Both the position numbers and the translations under genes were made by a program. A DNA stretch of 64,000 bases, from the NCBI RefSeq assembly GCF_021729865.1, contig NZ_CP063400.1, forward strand, positions 2,976,001-3,040,000, in the 5' to 3' direction. Position 1 is the first letter of the stretch; each line of letters begins with the position of its first letter. The notes beneath the pieces are model-generated. The model had not been told where the DNA came from. It searched no databases and was given only the letters and a program-made list of their open reading frames with translations. This document shows, piece by piece, positions 55,729 through 64,000 of this stretch. Source of the stretch: Hydrogenophaga sp. SL48. GTDB lineage: Bacteria; Pseudomonadota; Gammaproteobacteria; Burkholderiales; Burkholderiaceae_C.

Positions 55729-57813
55729 ATGATCCGCCGCACACCCGGCTGGCTCGCCACCTCGGTGCGCAACAAGCTGCTGGCCATGGCGCTGCTGCCG
55801 CTGCTGGTGGTGTTTCCGCTGCTGGTGCTGGCCATCGCGGTGTGGAGCAGCGTCACCTACGACCGGCTGCTCATCACCAAGGTGCGCAGCGACCTGGCGG
55901 TGGCGCGCGGTTACTTTGATCAGGTGCTGATCGAGGTGGGCAGCGGCACACGCGGCGTGGCGCGCTCGCAGCGCTTGCTGCACAGCCTGCAGACGGCCTC
56001 GGCCGGGACGCCCCTGAGCCAGCCGCTCGCCGCCGCCCGGCAGGAGCTGAACCTCGATTTCCTGCTGCTCTACCGGCCCGACGGCCAGCCCCTGGCCAGC
56101 GCCCAGGGCGCCCGCCCCGGCACGCCCCTGCCCCCTGCGCTCGCCCGCCTGTTCGAGGCGGCGCGCCCGGCCGGCGAGCGCCCGCGCGCCGCACAGATCG
56201 TGCGGCTCACGCGCGACGAACTCAGCGCCATGGCGCCGCAGCTGCTGCCGCGCCTGCACATCCCGCTGGTGCCCACGCGCAACGCCGCGCCCGACGCGCG
56301 CAGCATCGAAGACCGCGCCATGGTGGTGCTCTCGCTGCAACCGGTGCTGGGCGCGAACGAGCAGCCGCTGGCCCTGCTGGTGGGCGGCCTGCTGCTCAAC
56401 CAGAACCTCGATTTCATCGACCACATCAACCGCATCGTCTACCCCGAGGGCGCCCTGCCCTTCGGCAGCGAAGGCACGGCCACCCTTTTCCTCGACGACG
56501 TGCGCATCACCACCAACGTGCGCCTGTTCCAGGACCAGCGCGCCATCGGCACCCGCGTCTCGCAGACCGTGCGCGAGCGCGTGCTCGGCGGTGGCCAGAC
56601 CTGGCTGGACCGCGCCTTCGTGGTCAACGACTGGTACGTGTCGGCCTACGACCCGCTGCTCGATGCGGCGGGCGAGCGCGTGGGCATGCTCTACGTGGGT
56701 TTCCTCGAATCGCCCTTCCGCCTGGTGCGCCACGCCATGCTCGCGCTCATGGGCCTGATCTTTCTCGGCGTGATGGCCGTCTCGGCCTGGTTCTCGGTGC
56801 GCTGGGCGCGCAGCATCTTCAAACCGGTCGAGCAGATGAACCGCACCATGCAGCGCGTGAAAGACGGCGAGGCCGCCGCGCGCGTGGGCGCCCTGCCCGC
56901 GCGCGACGAACTCGGCGCGCTGGCCGGCCACCTCGATCAGCTGCTCGACGTGATCGACGACAAGACCGCCGCCCTGCGCCGCTGGGGCGAAGAGCTGGAC
57001 GCCAAGGTGGCCGAGCGCACCCTCGAACTCGAGGCCAGCAACGCCTCGCTGCAACAGGCGCAGCAGCAGCTGGTGAAAAGCGAAAAGCTCGCCGCCATCG
57101 GCCAGCTCACCGCCAGCATCGCGCACGAAATCAACAACCCCATCGCGGTCATGCAGGGCAACCTCGACCTCATGCGCGACACGCTGGGCGGGCACGCGCT
57201 GCCGGTGAAGGCCGAGCTCCAGCTGCTGGACGAACAGGTCGAGCGCATGCGCCTCATCGTCACCCAGCTGCTGCAGTACGCGCGGCCCACCGAATACGCG
57301 GGCTATGTGGAAACGCTGGACCTCAACCAGACCGTGCACGACTGCCTGGTGCTGGTGGCCCACCTGCTGGCGCAGACGCGCATCGTGGTCGTGCGCGAGC
57401 TGCAGGCCACGCAGCGCGTGGGCTTCAACCGCCAGGAACTGCAGCAGGTCATCATCAACCTGCTCATCAACGCCATCCAGGCCATGCCGCAAGGCGGCAC
57501 GCTGCGACTGAGCACGCAGGACTGGGCCAACGAGCACGGGGCGCGCGGCGCGCTGCTGCAGGTGCAGGACTCCGGCGCGGGCCTGGCACCCGGCGTGGAA
57601 GAACGGCTGTTCCGCCCCTTCTTCACGACCAAGAACGACGGCAACGGCCTGGGCCTGTGGATCAGCCTGGGCCTGGTGGAGCGCTACGGCGGCGGCATCA
57701 ACGCGGGGAACCGCGAAGACGGCCAGAGCGGTGCGGTGTTCAGCGTTCGGCTGTTGACGGAACCGCAGGCGCCGGCGGCGGTGAATACGCGGGATGGGCG
57801 GCCTGGGGGTTGA
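55729..57813 (+). CDS. Sensor histidine kinase with periplasmic dCache-like domain
   Basis: 694 residues. TM1 (about 20-42), large periplasmic double-Cache-like domain (45-330), TM2 (about 340-360), HAMP (about 362-415), coiled coil, HisKA with H466 in SIAHEINNP, and HATPase with N-box and GNGLGLWISLGL. Likely partner of the upstream NtrC-type regulator. The ligand is not visible; formate or another small carboxylate fits the neighbouring locus but is inference. Confidence 0.94.
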   Translation: MIRRTPGWLATSVRNKLLAMALLPLLVVFPLLVLAIAVWSSVTYDRLLITKVRSDLAVARGYFDQVLIEVGSGTRGVARSQRLLHSLQTASAGTPLSQPLAAARQELNLDFLLLYRPDGQPLASAQGARPGTPLPPALARLFEAARPAGERPRAAQIVRLTRDELSAMAPQLLPRLHIPLVPTRNAAPDARSIEDRAMVVLSLQPVLGANEQPLALLVGGLLLNQNLDFIDHINRIVYPEGALPFGSEGTATLFLDDVRITTNVRLFQDQRAIGTRVSQTVRERVLGGGQTWLDRAFVVNDWYVSAYDPLLDAAGERVGMLYVGFLESPFRLVRHAMLALMGLIFLGVMAVSAWFSVRWARSIFKPVEQMNRTMQRVKDGEAAARVGALPARDELGALAGHLDQLLDVIDDKTAALRRWGEELDAKVAERTLELEASNASLQQAQQQLVKSEKLAAIGQLTASIAHEINNPIAVMQGNLDLMRDTLGGHALPVKAELQLLDEQVERMRLIVTQLLQYARPTEYAGYVETLDLNQTVHDCLVLVAHLLAQTRIVVVRELQATQRVGFNRQELQQVIINLLINAIQAMPQGGTLRLSTQDWANEHGARGALLQVQDSGAGLAPGVEERLFRPFFTTKNDGNGLGLWISLGLVERYGGGINAGNREDGQSGAVFSVRLLTEPQAPAAVNTRDGRPGG

Positions 57814-57845
57814 GGCATTTCTCGAATTCAACAAACAGGCTCAGC

Positions 57846-57875
57846 TTGACAATCGTATCCAACTGGATACGATTG
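57846..57875 (+). promoter_or_regulatory. Promoter with overlapping operator of the higBA-type pair
   Basis: TTGACA (57846-57851), 16 bp, TACGAT (57868-57873). The perfect dyad CAATCGTATCC/GGATACGATTG (57850-57875) covers the spacer and the -10 box. Predicted transcription starts at or next to the GTG at 57880, so the mRNA would be nearly leaderless. Operator use by the antitoxin or the toxin-antitoxin complex is inferred. Confidence 0.75.
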
Positions 57876-57879
57876 TGCC

Positions 57880-58182
57880 GTGTTCACCGTTCTCCAGACT
57901 GAAGACTTCCGCGACTGGCTTGATGCCCTCAAGGACATGAAGGCTCAGGTTCGGATCGCTGCCCGCCTTCGCTTGGCAGAAGCGGGCAGCTTGGGCGACT
58001 GGAAGTCGGTGGGCGATGGTTTGTCGGAGATGCGCGTGGACGTCGGACCGGGCTACCGCCTCTACTTCACGCGACGACAAAACATCCTCATCGTCATGCT
58101 CGCGGGCGGTGACAAGTCAACACAGGCCAAGGACATCAAGAGAGCACAAAAGCTCCTGACTCAATTGGAGCTGGAACCATGA
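57880..58182 (+). CDS. higB: RelE/HigB-type toxin
   Basis: 100 residues, GTG start. Phage-derived Gp49-like/HigB family: VGDGLSEMRVDVGPGYRLYF and LIVMLAGGDKSTQAKDI. These toxins cut mRNA at the ribosome. The antitoxin gene overlaps its stop (ATGA); toxin first is the usual HigBA order. Confidence 0.93.
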   Translation: MFTVLQTEDFRDWLDALKDMKAQVRIAARLRLAEAGSLGDWKSVGDGLSEMRVDVGPGYRLYFTRRQNILIVMLAGGDKSTQAKDIKRAQKLLTQLELEP

Positions 58183-58484
58183 GCACCACCAAGATGAAAT
58201 CCAAACTGGTCCCGTTCGATGCCGCGCGGTACCTGAGCGACGACACGGCGATTGCCGAGTACATGAATGCGGTTCTTGAAACCGGCGATACCGATCTGCT
58301 GCTGCTCGCACTCGGCGACGTGGCCCGTGCACGCGGTATGGCACAAGTGGCAAAGGATGCAGGACTCGGCCGTGAGAGTCTCTACAAGGCGCTGACGCCG
58401 GGTGCCAAACCCCGCTTCGATACCGTGGTCAAGGTGGCTCGGGCGCTGGGGGTTCGGTTGGGTGTGCGGCCTGTTTCTGTGTAG
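58179..58484 (+). CDS. higA: HigA-type antitoxin with helix-turn-helix
   Basis: 101 residues. The addiction-module antidote pattern is clear: ARYLSDDTAIAEYMNAVLET at the N-terminus, and a lambda-repressor-like HTH (AQVAKDAGLGRESLYKALTP). Neutralises the toxin and should bind the dyad at 57850-57875. Confidence 0.93.
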   Translation: MSTTKMKSKLVPFDAARYLSDDTAIAEYMNAVLETGDTDLLLLALGDVARARGMAQVAKDAGLGRESLYKALTPGAKPRFDTVVKVARALGVRLGVRPVSV

Positions 58485-58508
58485 ATACCCAGTCTCCGTG
58501 AAACGAGT

Positions 58509-59051
58509 GTGGCTGTCAGGGCCAATGAAAAATCAATGATCGGTCCGCAAGCACTCGCCGAGAAATTCTGCTTTGGCGAGAACATCTATGACGTTGATGC
58601 AGCAATATGGAGGCAAGCGTTTCAGCTCATTGATGAAAACGCTCACTTTGTTTTCTCCAAAAACCGGATTCACTCGCTTTGGATTGAAAGCGGCGGGCAT
58701 CTGCGGAGAAAAATCCGAGACGACGCACTGATACTGCGCGTCTTGAAGCGCGCACTTCCAGGATACGTCGGCCCAGTTCTGAAGCTCTATCGCGGCGAGT
58801 GTCGGTTCCTATTCAATTCGAACCAGATCGGGTTCTGTTGGACTCCTGATCTCTCGGTTGCAGAGCGTTTCGCCCGGGGACTCAACGCGCTGGAGTCAGG
58901 AGGTGTTCTTCTGCAGGCAATTGTTCCCCCAGAGGCAGTTCTTGCTCCACCAAACGAGCACAGCGCGAATTACTTGGGAGAGCACGAGTACACGTGCAAC
59001 CCGACGCTGCTGCAAGAGCTTGAAGTCCTACGAGAGTATGCGAAGCTTTGA
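58509..59051 (+). CDS. Possible ADP-ribosyltransferase-fold protein
   Basis: 180 residues from GTG 58509; ATG 58536 gives 171. The ART-fold landmarks occur in order: KLYRGE (R95), GFCWTPDLSVAERFA (Ser/Thr-Thr-like strand) and GEHEY (E158-x-E160, the catalytic ExE). No signal peptide or immunity-like partner. It follows the HigBA pair by 25 bp and has ordinary GC. Could be a toxin, an effector or a modifying enzyme. Not one of the named families that I recognise. Confidence 0.55.
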   Translation: MAVRANEKSMIGPQALAEKFCFGENIYDVDAAIWRQAFQLIDENAHFVFSKNRIHSLWIESGGHLRRKIRDDALILRVLKRALPGYVGPVLKLYRGECRFLFNSNQIGFCWTPDLSVAERFARGLNALESGGVLLQAIVPPEAVLAPPNEHSANYLGEHEYTCNPTLLQELEVLREYAKL

Positions 59052-59076
59052 GGGATTGCAGGAGCAAGCAGCCCCC

Positions 59077-59694
59077 TCACACCATCAAATCAAACCCCTG
59101 CGTCTCCACACTGACAAACGCAGCCGTGAACCTCGCCAGCGCGGCATAGAACCGCGCCTTGGGGTGGGCCGCAATGGCCTCGCACATCGCGGGCGCCCAG
59201 GTCAGCACGTGGGCGCTGAAGAACTTCTGCTGCTGGGTGAGGTTGGCGACTTCGACGTCGTCGCCCGCGATCAGGTAGCGCATGACCTCGCAGACGCATG
59301 CGAAGTGGTCTTCGGTTTCGGTCATCGACTCGTCGCGCGACAGGCCCAGCTCGGCCAGGTCGCCGCGCAGCGCGGCGAGCGGCTTTTCGTTGAGGAAGCC
59401 GCTGAGGTACCAGGAGCCGAAGAGGTAGATCTCGGGCTTGCCGACGCCGCCGAACAGGGCGTCGTATTCGGCGGCCACCTGCGGATCGCTCAGCTCGCGC
59501 ACGGTGCCGATGAACTGGCGCCAGGGTTCTTCGAGAAAGCCGCCGGCTGCGGGCGCTTCTGTCACGGCCACGCGCAGCTGGGCCAGCAGGTCGGGGCTGG
59601 GCGGCGCGTAGAACAGCGCGGCCAGCAGGCCGTAGACCTCGGCACGGGCGGTTTCTTCGTCGAGGGCGGAAGACACGGGGATGGAATCGTTCAT
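59077..59694 (-). CDS. TorD-family molybdoenzyme chaperone
   Basis: 205 residues from ATG 59694 (AAGAAG upstream). TorD/DmsD-type all-helical protein: EVYGLLAALFYAPPSP, EYDALFGGVGKPEIYLFGSWYLSGFL (two pieces), and SRDESMTETEDHFACVCEVM. Binds the Tat signal of the molybdoenzyme and proofreads cofactor loading. Last gene of the upstream half of the formate dehydrogenase locus; convergent to the possible ART gene. Confidence 0.93.
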   Translation of the reverse strand: MNDSIPVSSALDEETARAEVYGLLAALFYAPPSPDLLAQLRVAVTEAPAAGGFLEEPWRQFIGTVRELSDPQVAAEYDALFGGVGKPEIYLFGSWYLSGFLNEKPLAALRGDLAELGLSRDESMTETEDHFACVCEVMRYLIAGDDVEVANLTQQQKFFSAHVLTWAPAMCEAIAAHPKARFYAALARFTAAFVSVETQGFDLMV

Positions 59695-59722
59695 GGCAGC
59701 TTCTTGCAATCGCTAAGGGGCT

Positions 59723-61837
59723 TCAAAGATCGGTGATCTTGGTCTCGCCCGGGTTCGAATAGATGTCCACCACGCGGCAGTCGCCGCACATCTTCAGCCG
59801 CTCCAGCGCCTCGCCCTGGAACATGGCGTGGCCGCCGAGTTTGGCGAGCATCACTTCAATGCCCTTGAGCGTGCCAAAGGGTTTGCTGCAGCGGATGCAC
59901 TGGTAGGGCAACGCTTCGTTGAGCACGCGCGGCTGGCGGCGCTCTTCGCTGAGCAGCAGGCGCGGCTGCAGGGTGATGGCGTTTTCAGGGCAGGTGGTGG
60001 CGCACAGACCGCACTGCACGCAGTTCTTTTCGATGAAGCGCAGTTGCGGGCGTTCGGCGTTGTCTTGCAGCGCGCTGGCCGGACAGGCGCTGACGCAGCT
60101 CAGGCACAGGGTGCAGGTGTCGCGGTTGACGTTGAGGCTGCCAAAGGGCGAGGCGGCGGGCAGCGGAATGGCGGCCTCTTTCGTTCGCGCGGCACGGCTG
60201 GCGCTGTCTTGCAGCAGGTGGTCGAGCGCGAGGTCGAGCGTGGCGCGTTTTTCGGGCTGCACCGCGAAGCTGGCGGCCTTGGTGACGCCCTGCGCGACCG
60301 CTTCGCCCAGCTCGGTGTCGAGCGCGGGCAGATCGCGCGCGTCGCGCACTTCGATGAGCTTGAAGTGGCGGCCGCTGTAGCCCAGCGCCTGCACGATGGA
60401 TTCGGCCACGGCCATCTGCTCGCGCAAAGCTTCGTGGTACTGCGGCGCTTCTTCGCCGGTCATCAGCACCCAGACCTGGCCCGCGCCGTAGGCAAACGCC
60501 GTGAGCCAGAGGTCGATGCCGGTGGACGCGGTGTGCCACAGCGGCAGCGGGATCACACGGGCGGGCACGCCACGCACGGTCTTGTCGAGCTGGGCCAAAC
60601 GCCCGAGGTCGTTGACCAGCGCAGCGCCAGCTTCCTGGCTGTGCAGCAGCAGGGCGGCGTCTTTGCCGCCGGCCTTGGCGTAGGTGGCCAGCAGGGTGCG
60701 CAGCTTCACGCCCTGCTCGCTGGCGCGCGGGTAGGCGTAGCTGAGCGCGCCGGTGGGGCAGACGGTGGTGCAGGTGCCGCAGCCGACGCAGAGGTTGGGG
60801 TTGACGACGATCTGGTTGCGTTTCAGGTCGCTTGAAATCGCAGAGGCCGAGCACACGTCCACGCAGGCGTTGCAGCCCACGCTCTGGTTGCGGCCGTGGG
60901 CGCAGATCTTCTGTTTGTAGGTGAAGAACTTCGGTTTCTCGAACTCGCCCACGAGATCGCGCAATTGCGTGACGGCGCGCACCTGGGCCATGGCGTCGGC
61001 CGAGGCCGGCAGGTGCACATAACCCTGCGGCAGCGCGTGCTGGGTGAAGCCCGGCGCGGCGCGCAGGTCGAGCACGAGGTCGAACTTCTCTTCACGCTCT
61101 TGCGGATCGCGCTGGAAGTTGATGGCGCCGACAGCTTCGCAGGCCTTGACGCAGGCGCGGTGGGACTTGCAGAGCGACAGGTCCACCTGGTAGTCGAGCC
61201 CGATGGCGCCTTCAGGACAGGCGGCCACGCAGGCGTTGCAACGGGTGCAGAGGTCGAGGTCGATGGGGTTGCTGGCGCTGACGACCACGTCGAACGCACC
61301 GAGCCAGCCGCGAAGGCTCTGCAGCTGGCCGGCGAGCACGGGGTACTGGCGCGCCTGCATGCCGCTGCCGCCGGTGGGCAGCAGGGTCACGTCGAGTGCG
61401 TCGTTCACCAGCGCGGCCATGGCTTCGGCGCGCTCCAGCGGGCCGATGATGAGCAGGCGGCCTTCACTGGTGTAGGTGACGGTGGGCACCGGCTCGGCCT
61501 CGGGCAGGCGCGCGGCGGCGAGCAGGGCCGCGATCTTGGGCGTGGCCTGCGCGGCCTCTCGGCCCCAGCCGCCGGTCTCGCGGATGTTCACGAAACGGAT
61601 CGGCCGCGCCTGCAGCGACACGGCGCCTTCGGTCTGATCGGACAGCTCGGAGAACAGGCGGCTTTCCTGCGTGCAGGCCACCACCAGTTCATCGGCGTTG
61701 CGGGTGGCCTTCTGGAAGGCGGGAGCGTCGCGGCGGCACAGCGTGGTGTGCAGCGTCAGGTCTTCATCCAGCGCCTGGCCCAGGGCCTTGGGGTCCAGGG
61801 GCATGGTCTGGTTGCAGTTGCAGATCAGCGTGGTCAT
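59723..61837 (-). CDS. Multi-[4Fe-4S] ferredoxin-like protein of the formate dehydrogenase locus
   Basis: 704 residues from ATG 61837. Four standard CxxCxxCxxxC sets (CTRCNACVAACPEG, CVGCGTCTTVCPTG, CTLCLSCVSACPAS, CVQCGLCATTCPEN), plus looser sets (CKSHRACVKACEA, CNACVDVC) and an unusual C-terminal CIRCSKPFGT. N-terminal ICNCNQTMPLD. No signal peptide. In related loci it accompanies DUF3305/DUF3306; an electron-transfer or assembly role is likely. Its first 74 bp overlap the DUF3306 gene. Confidence 0.92.
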   Translation of the reverse strand: MTTLICNCNQTMPLDPKALGQALDEDLTLHTTLCRRDAPAFQKATRNADELVVACTQESRLFSELSDQTEGAVSLQARPIRFVNIRETGGWGREAAQATPKIAALLAAARLPEAEPVPTVTYTSEGRLLIIGPLERAEAMAALVNDALDVTLLPTGGSGMQARQYPVLAGQLQSLRGWLGAFDVVVSASNPIDLDLCTRCNACVAACPEGAIGLDYQVDLSLCKSHRACVKACEAVGAINFQRDPQEREEKFDLVLDLRAAPGFTQHALPQGYVHLPASADAMAQVRAVTQLRDLVGEFEKPKFFTYKQKICAHGRNQSVGCNACVDVCSASAISSDLKRNQIVVNPNLCVGCGTCTTVCPTGALSYAYPRASEQGVKLRTLLATYAKAGGKDAALLLHSQEAGAALVNDLGRLAQLDKTVRGVPARVIPLPLWHTASTGIDLWLTAFAYGAGQVWVLMTGEEAPQYHEALREQMAVAESIVQALGYSGRHFKLIEVRDARDLPALDTELGEAVAQGVTKAASFAVQPEKRATLDLALDHLLQDSASRAARTKEAAIPLPAASPFGSLNVNRDTCTLCLSCVSACPASALQDNAERPQLRFIEKNCVQCGLCATTCPENAITLQPRLLLSEERRQPRVLNEALPYQCIRCSKPFGTLKGIEVMLAKLGGHAMFQGEALERLKMCGDCRVVDIYSNPGETKITDL

Positions 61838-62405
61838 CGTGGGTCTCTTCGGGTTCTGCCGCGTCTGGCGCGCGGGTGGCTTCGGTGGCCGGTGGGGGCT
61901 CGGCGCTGGCGTCCGTGGCGGTGGCTTCGGGGGCCACAACAGGATCGGTCGCCAGCGTCTTCTTGTCTCTGTCTTCGGGGTCGTCCACCAGTTTCAAAAA
62001 CTGGGCGCTGACCATTTTCGCCATGTCGGCGGCCGACAGCGGGCTCGGTTTGGAGTAGTCGTCGATGTAGATGTCGAGCCCGTCCATCACGTTGAAGTGC
62101 GGGTCGGCGAACAGTTTTTTCACGGCAGCATTGCGCACCTCGGGCGACACGCCCCTGGCCACGAAGCGGCTGAAGTCGGAGGCGGGGGTGAGGGCCTGCG
62201 TGTCCTCCAGCGTGGGCGGGGGCGGCACGGGGGCGGCTTCGACCACCGGGGGGTCGGACACCACCGGCACAGCGGACGGGGCAGCCACGGCCGCGACCAC
62301 GGCGGGCGCAGCAGGCACCGGCTCGACCACCGGCTCGCCACTGCGCACCTGCGCCTTGCGGCGCGACCAGCGGGAGAAGAAGCTGTCGTCGTCGGAACCG
62401 CTCAT
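61764..62405 (-). CDS. DUF3306 protein
   Basis: 213 residues. N-terminal FFSRWSRRKAQVR is the DUF3306 hallmark, followed by a Pro/Val-rich disordered linker, a conserved helix (LTPASDFSRFVARGVSPEVR, PHFNVMDGLD), and an acidic tail. Found with formate dehydrogenase genes in betaproteobacteria; function unknown. Confidence 0.9.
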   Translation of the reverse strand: MSGSDDDSFFSRWSRRKAQVRSGEPVVEPVPAAPAVVAAVAAPSAVPVVSDPPVVEAAPVPPPPTLEDTQALTPASDFSRFVARGVSPEVRNAAVKKLFADPHFNVMDGLDIYIDDYSKPSPLSAADMAKMVSAQFLKLVDDPEDRDKKTLATDPVVAPEATATDASAEPPPATEATRAPDAAEPEETHDDHADLQLQPDHAPGPQGPGPGAG

Positions 62406-62466
62406 GGGATGGCCTTCGCTCGTCGAGCTGCGGTGCGAGCTGGCTGGGGGCGGCCCGGCACGGCGC

Positions 62467-63267
62467 TCATGGGTGCTTGCGGAGCCGGTCGGCGCGCTCG
62501 CGCGTGGCCTGCAGAAAGGCCTCCATCACCGGCCCGCTGTCGATCAGGCCCTGCCGCGCTTCGGTGGGCAGCAGGTGAAATTCGGGGTGCCACTGCAGGC
62601 CGAGCACGAAGCCCGGCCCGGTGGCCCGGATGGCTTCGATCACATCGTCCTGCGGGCAACGGGCTTCGACCATCAGGCCCTCCCCCAGGCGATCCACACA
62701 CTGGTGGTGGATGCTGGTGACGCGGTGCAGGGCGGAGCCGTAGAGCCGGTCGAGCAGCAGACCGGGCTCGAACTGAACCTCGTGCTGCAGGCGGTCGTAG
62801 TGGGCCAGGTCCTGGTGCTGCACCGGGCTCTGGCGCTGAGAAGGGATGTCCTGCACCAGGGTGCCCCCGTGGTACACGTTGATCAGCTGGGCGCCGCGGC
62901 AGATGCCCAGCACCGGCTTGCGCGCCTCGATGAAGCCGCGCAGCAGGGCCAGCTCGTAGCGGTCGCGGACCGGGTCGCCCGCCCATTCCGGCTGCAGCAG
63001 CTCGCCGCCGTAGGTTTCGGGGCAGACGTCGATGCCGCCCTGAAGCACCAGGCCATCCAGCAGGTCCACGACGTCGCCGATGGGCACGCGGTTGGCCAGG
63101 TGCGGGCTGTTTTCGTCCACGAACGGCACCATGAGCGCGATCGCGCCGTGCGCCATGACCCAGTGCGCCATGGAGCTCTCCAGGAACTGCAGGCGCTTTT
63201 GCGGCAGGCCCAGCCCCGGCGGCGGCTCGTGCAGCAAACGGGCGCTGATGCCGATGCGCAGCGTCAT
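62467..63267 (-). CDS. Class I glutamine amidotransferase-like (PuuD-type gamma-glutamyl hydrolase)
   Basis: 266 residues. Peptidase C26 fold: nucleophile Cys in GICRGAQLINV, His in QWHPEF and Glu just after. Closest to gamma-glutamyl-GABA hydrolases, but here it is within the formate dehydrogenase locus, so the substrate is uncertain. Its ATG overlaps the DUF3305 stop by four bases. Confidence 0.9.
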   Translation of the reverse strand: MTLRIGISARLLHEPPPGLGLPQKRLQFLESSMAHWVMAHGAIALMVPFVDENSPHLANRVPIGDVVDLLDGLVLQGGIDVCPETYGGELLQPEWAGDPVRDRYELALLRGFIEARKPVLGICRGAQLINVYHGGTLVQDIPSQRQSPVQHQDLAHYDRLQHEVQFEPGLLLDRLYGSALHRVTSIHHQCVDRLGEGLMVEARCPQDDVIEAIRATGPGFVLGLQWHPEFHLLPTEARQGLIDSGPVMEAFLQATRERADRLRKHP

Positions 63268-63920
63268 GCCCCACCCCCTTCGCGCGGGCCTGGGCCGCCA
63301 CCCCGGAGCGTCTTGTCGGTGCTCACGCGGGCGGGCTGACCGAAGCGGTCGGTCAGCGACTTGAAACTGGCGGGCCGCTGGCGGCGCTTGGGCTCGGCCT
63401 GGCGGTGCTGGTCCACGAAGGCCCTCAGCCAGTCCACCACCGCCTCGGGCGCGGGCACCTGCTCCACCTTCTCCTGGGCGTCGAGCCAGCGGCCCGCGTC
63501 GTGGTAGCTGAGCGTCACGATCTGCGGCACGGCCATGGGCTCGCCCTCCTGCAGCTGATCCTCGTCGGCGCGCCAGAACACCCAGAAGCAGGGCAAGGGG
63601 CTGGACAGGTTGAGGAACAGGCCTTCGGCGTCGTCACGGAAGAGCTCAATGCGGTGGCCGGGAAACAGCCAGTAGCTGGCGCCGTCCACCACCTGGGCGC
63701 CGGGCAGCGGCTCCACCTCGCGCGGCGCACCGGGCTGGGCGGGCGCGGCCCCGAAGGGGAGCAGCCGGGGCTCGGCGGTGGGCAACACATCGGCCAGCAC
63801 CCAGCGGTGGGTCTGCCAGCGCGCCATGGGCCCGGTGACGGGTTCACGGCGCATGACCACCTCCACGTCGAGGGAGGGGCGACCCGAAGGCGCAGAAAGG
63901 TCTTGTGTGGCGGCTTGCAT
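63264..63920 (-). CDS. DUF3305 protein
   Basis: 218 residues from ATG 63920. DUF3305 core: VEVVMRREPVTGPMARWQTH, YWLFPGHRIELFRDDAEGLF (adjacent), PCFWVFWR and QIVTLSYHDAGRWLDAQEKVE. Basic, Gly/Arg-rich C-terminus. Function unknown; associated with formate dehydrogenase genes. The 80 bp to the window's right edge contain no gene that I can support. Confidence 0.92.
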   Translation of the reverse strand: MQAATQDLSAPSGRPSLDVEVVMRREPVTGPMARWQTHRWVLADVLPTAEPRLLPFGAAPAQPGAPREVEPLPGAQVVDGASYWLFPGHRIELFRDDAEGLFLNLSSPLPCFWVFWRADEDQLQEGEPMAVPQIVTLSYHDAGRWLDAQEKVEQVPAPEAVVDWLRAFVDQHRQAEPKRRQRPASFKSLTDRFGQPARVSTDKTLRGGGPGPREGGGA

Positions 63921-64000
63921 AAGAAGACCGCAATGTACGCCATGGGCGGCGCTCAACGGACTGGGTGCGCCGCAAAACCCCGCGCCCGACGCTGCGGAAA

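Noticed and set aside
59745..59765. tRNA-like GGTTCGAAT
   Set aside because: It falls inside the polyferredoxin gene and no cloverleaf can be drawn around it.

Overview
The window looks like chromosomal DNA of a high-GC betaproteobacterium, most likely a Comamonadaceae member of Burkholderiales (Hydrogenophaga/Acidovorax-like). This rests on the very GC-rich coding sequence, the housekeeping set (glnS, serS, ispH, radC, upp, selO) and a betaproteobacterial-type formate dehydrogenase locus with DUF3305/DUF3306 partners. The genus is inference. I see no rRNA, tRNA, CRISPR array, transposase or integrase.

Layout. 2-1648 is the 3' part of glnS. 1650-5100 is an AT-richer accessory island with two small operons: a pentapeptide-repeat pore-like protein + nucleotidyltransferase + 101-aa protein, and a P-loop GTPase + two-TM protein. 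Between them lies a decayed copy of the glnS 3' end (3635-3770), which suggests repeated insertion at the glnS terminus. 5200-12200 is still accessory-like: three more minimal nucleotidyltransferases (two with HEPN partners), a membrane-anchored Mrr nuclease with a zinc finger, a cold-shock/excalibur fusion and secreted proteins of unknown function. 12200-20200 holds RidA/LysR, CheV, a GIY-YIG-like protein, an unusual pyruvate-kinase-like protein, a GAF-like protein, pyroglutamyl peptidase and an EcsC-like protein. 20392-22913 is a tight three-gene operon that I do not recognise.

23000-46100 is mostly ordinary chromosome: M14-like deacylase, SelO, DTW-domain tRNA enzyme, methyltransferase-like protein, large exported lipase, DUF4399, DUF1097 with a folded leader, an SRAP protein lacking its catalytic Cys2, oxidoreductase, M23 peptidase, serS, ispH, FKBP PPIase, radC, Smr protein, truncated haemoglobin and an FtsX-type permease. 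A long inverted repeat fills the gene-free stretch 42677-43150.

47000-63920 is a respiratory formate dehydrogenase locus on the minus strand: DUF3305, a class I amidotransferase, DUF3306, a polyferredoxin and a TorD-type chaperone, then fdhX-fdhA-fdhB-lipoprotein-cytochrome b-small secreted protein-fdhD. The two halves are separated by plus-strand genes: an NtrC-type regulator plus sensor kinase, a HigBA-type toxin-antitoxin pair, and a possible ADP-ribosyltransferase. A sigma-54 promoter match (53968-53983) points toward fdhX-fdhA, and upstream repeats could be binding sites for the divergent NtrC-type activator. The simplest reading is that the two-component system controls formate oxidation.

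A GC-rich repeat family has eight copies here. All eight sit just downstream of a stop codon and in the same orientation relative to that gene, which suggests a 3'-end RNA-level or terminator role.
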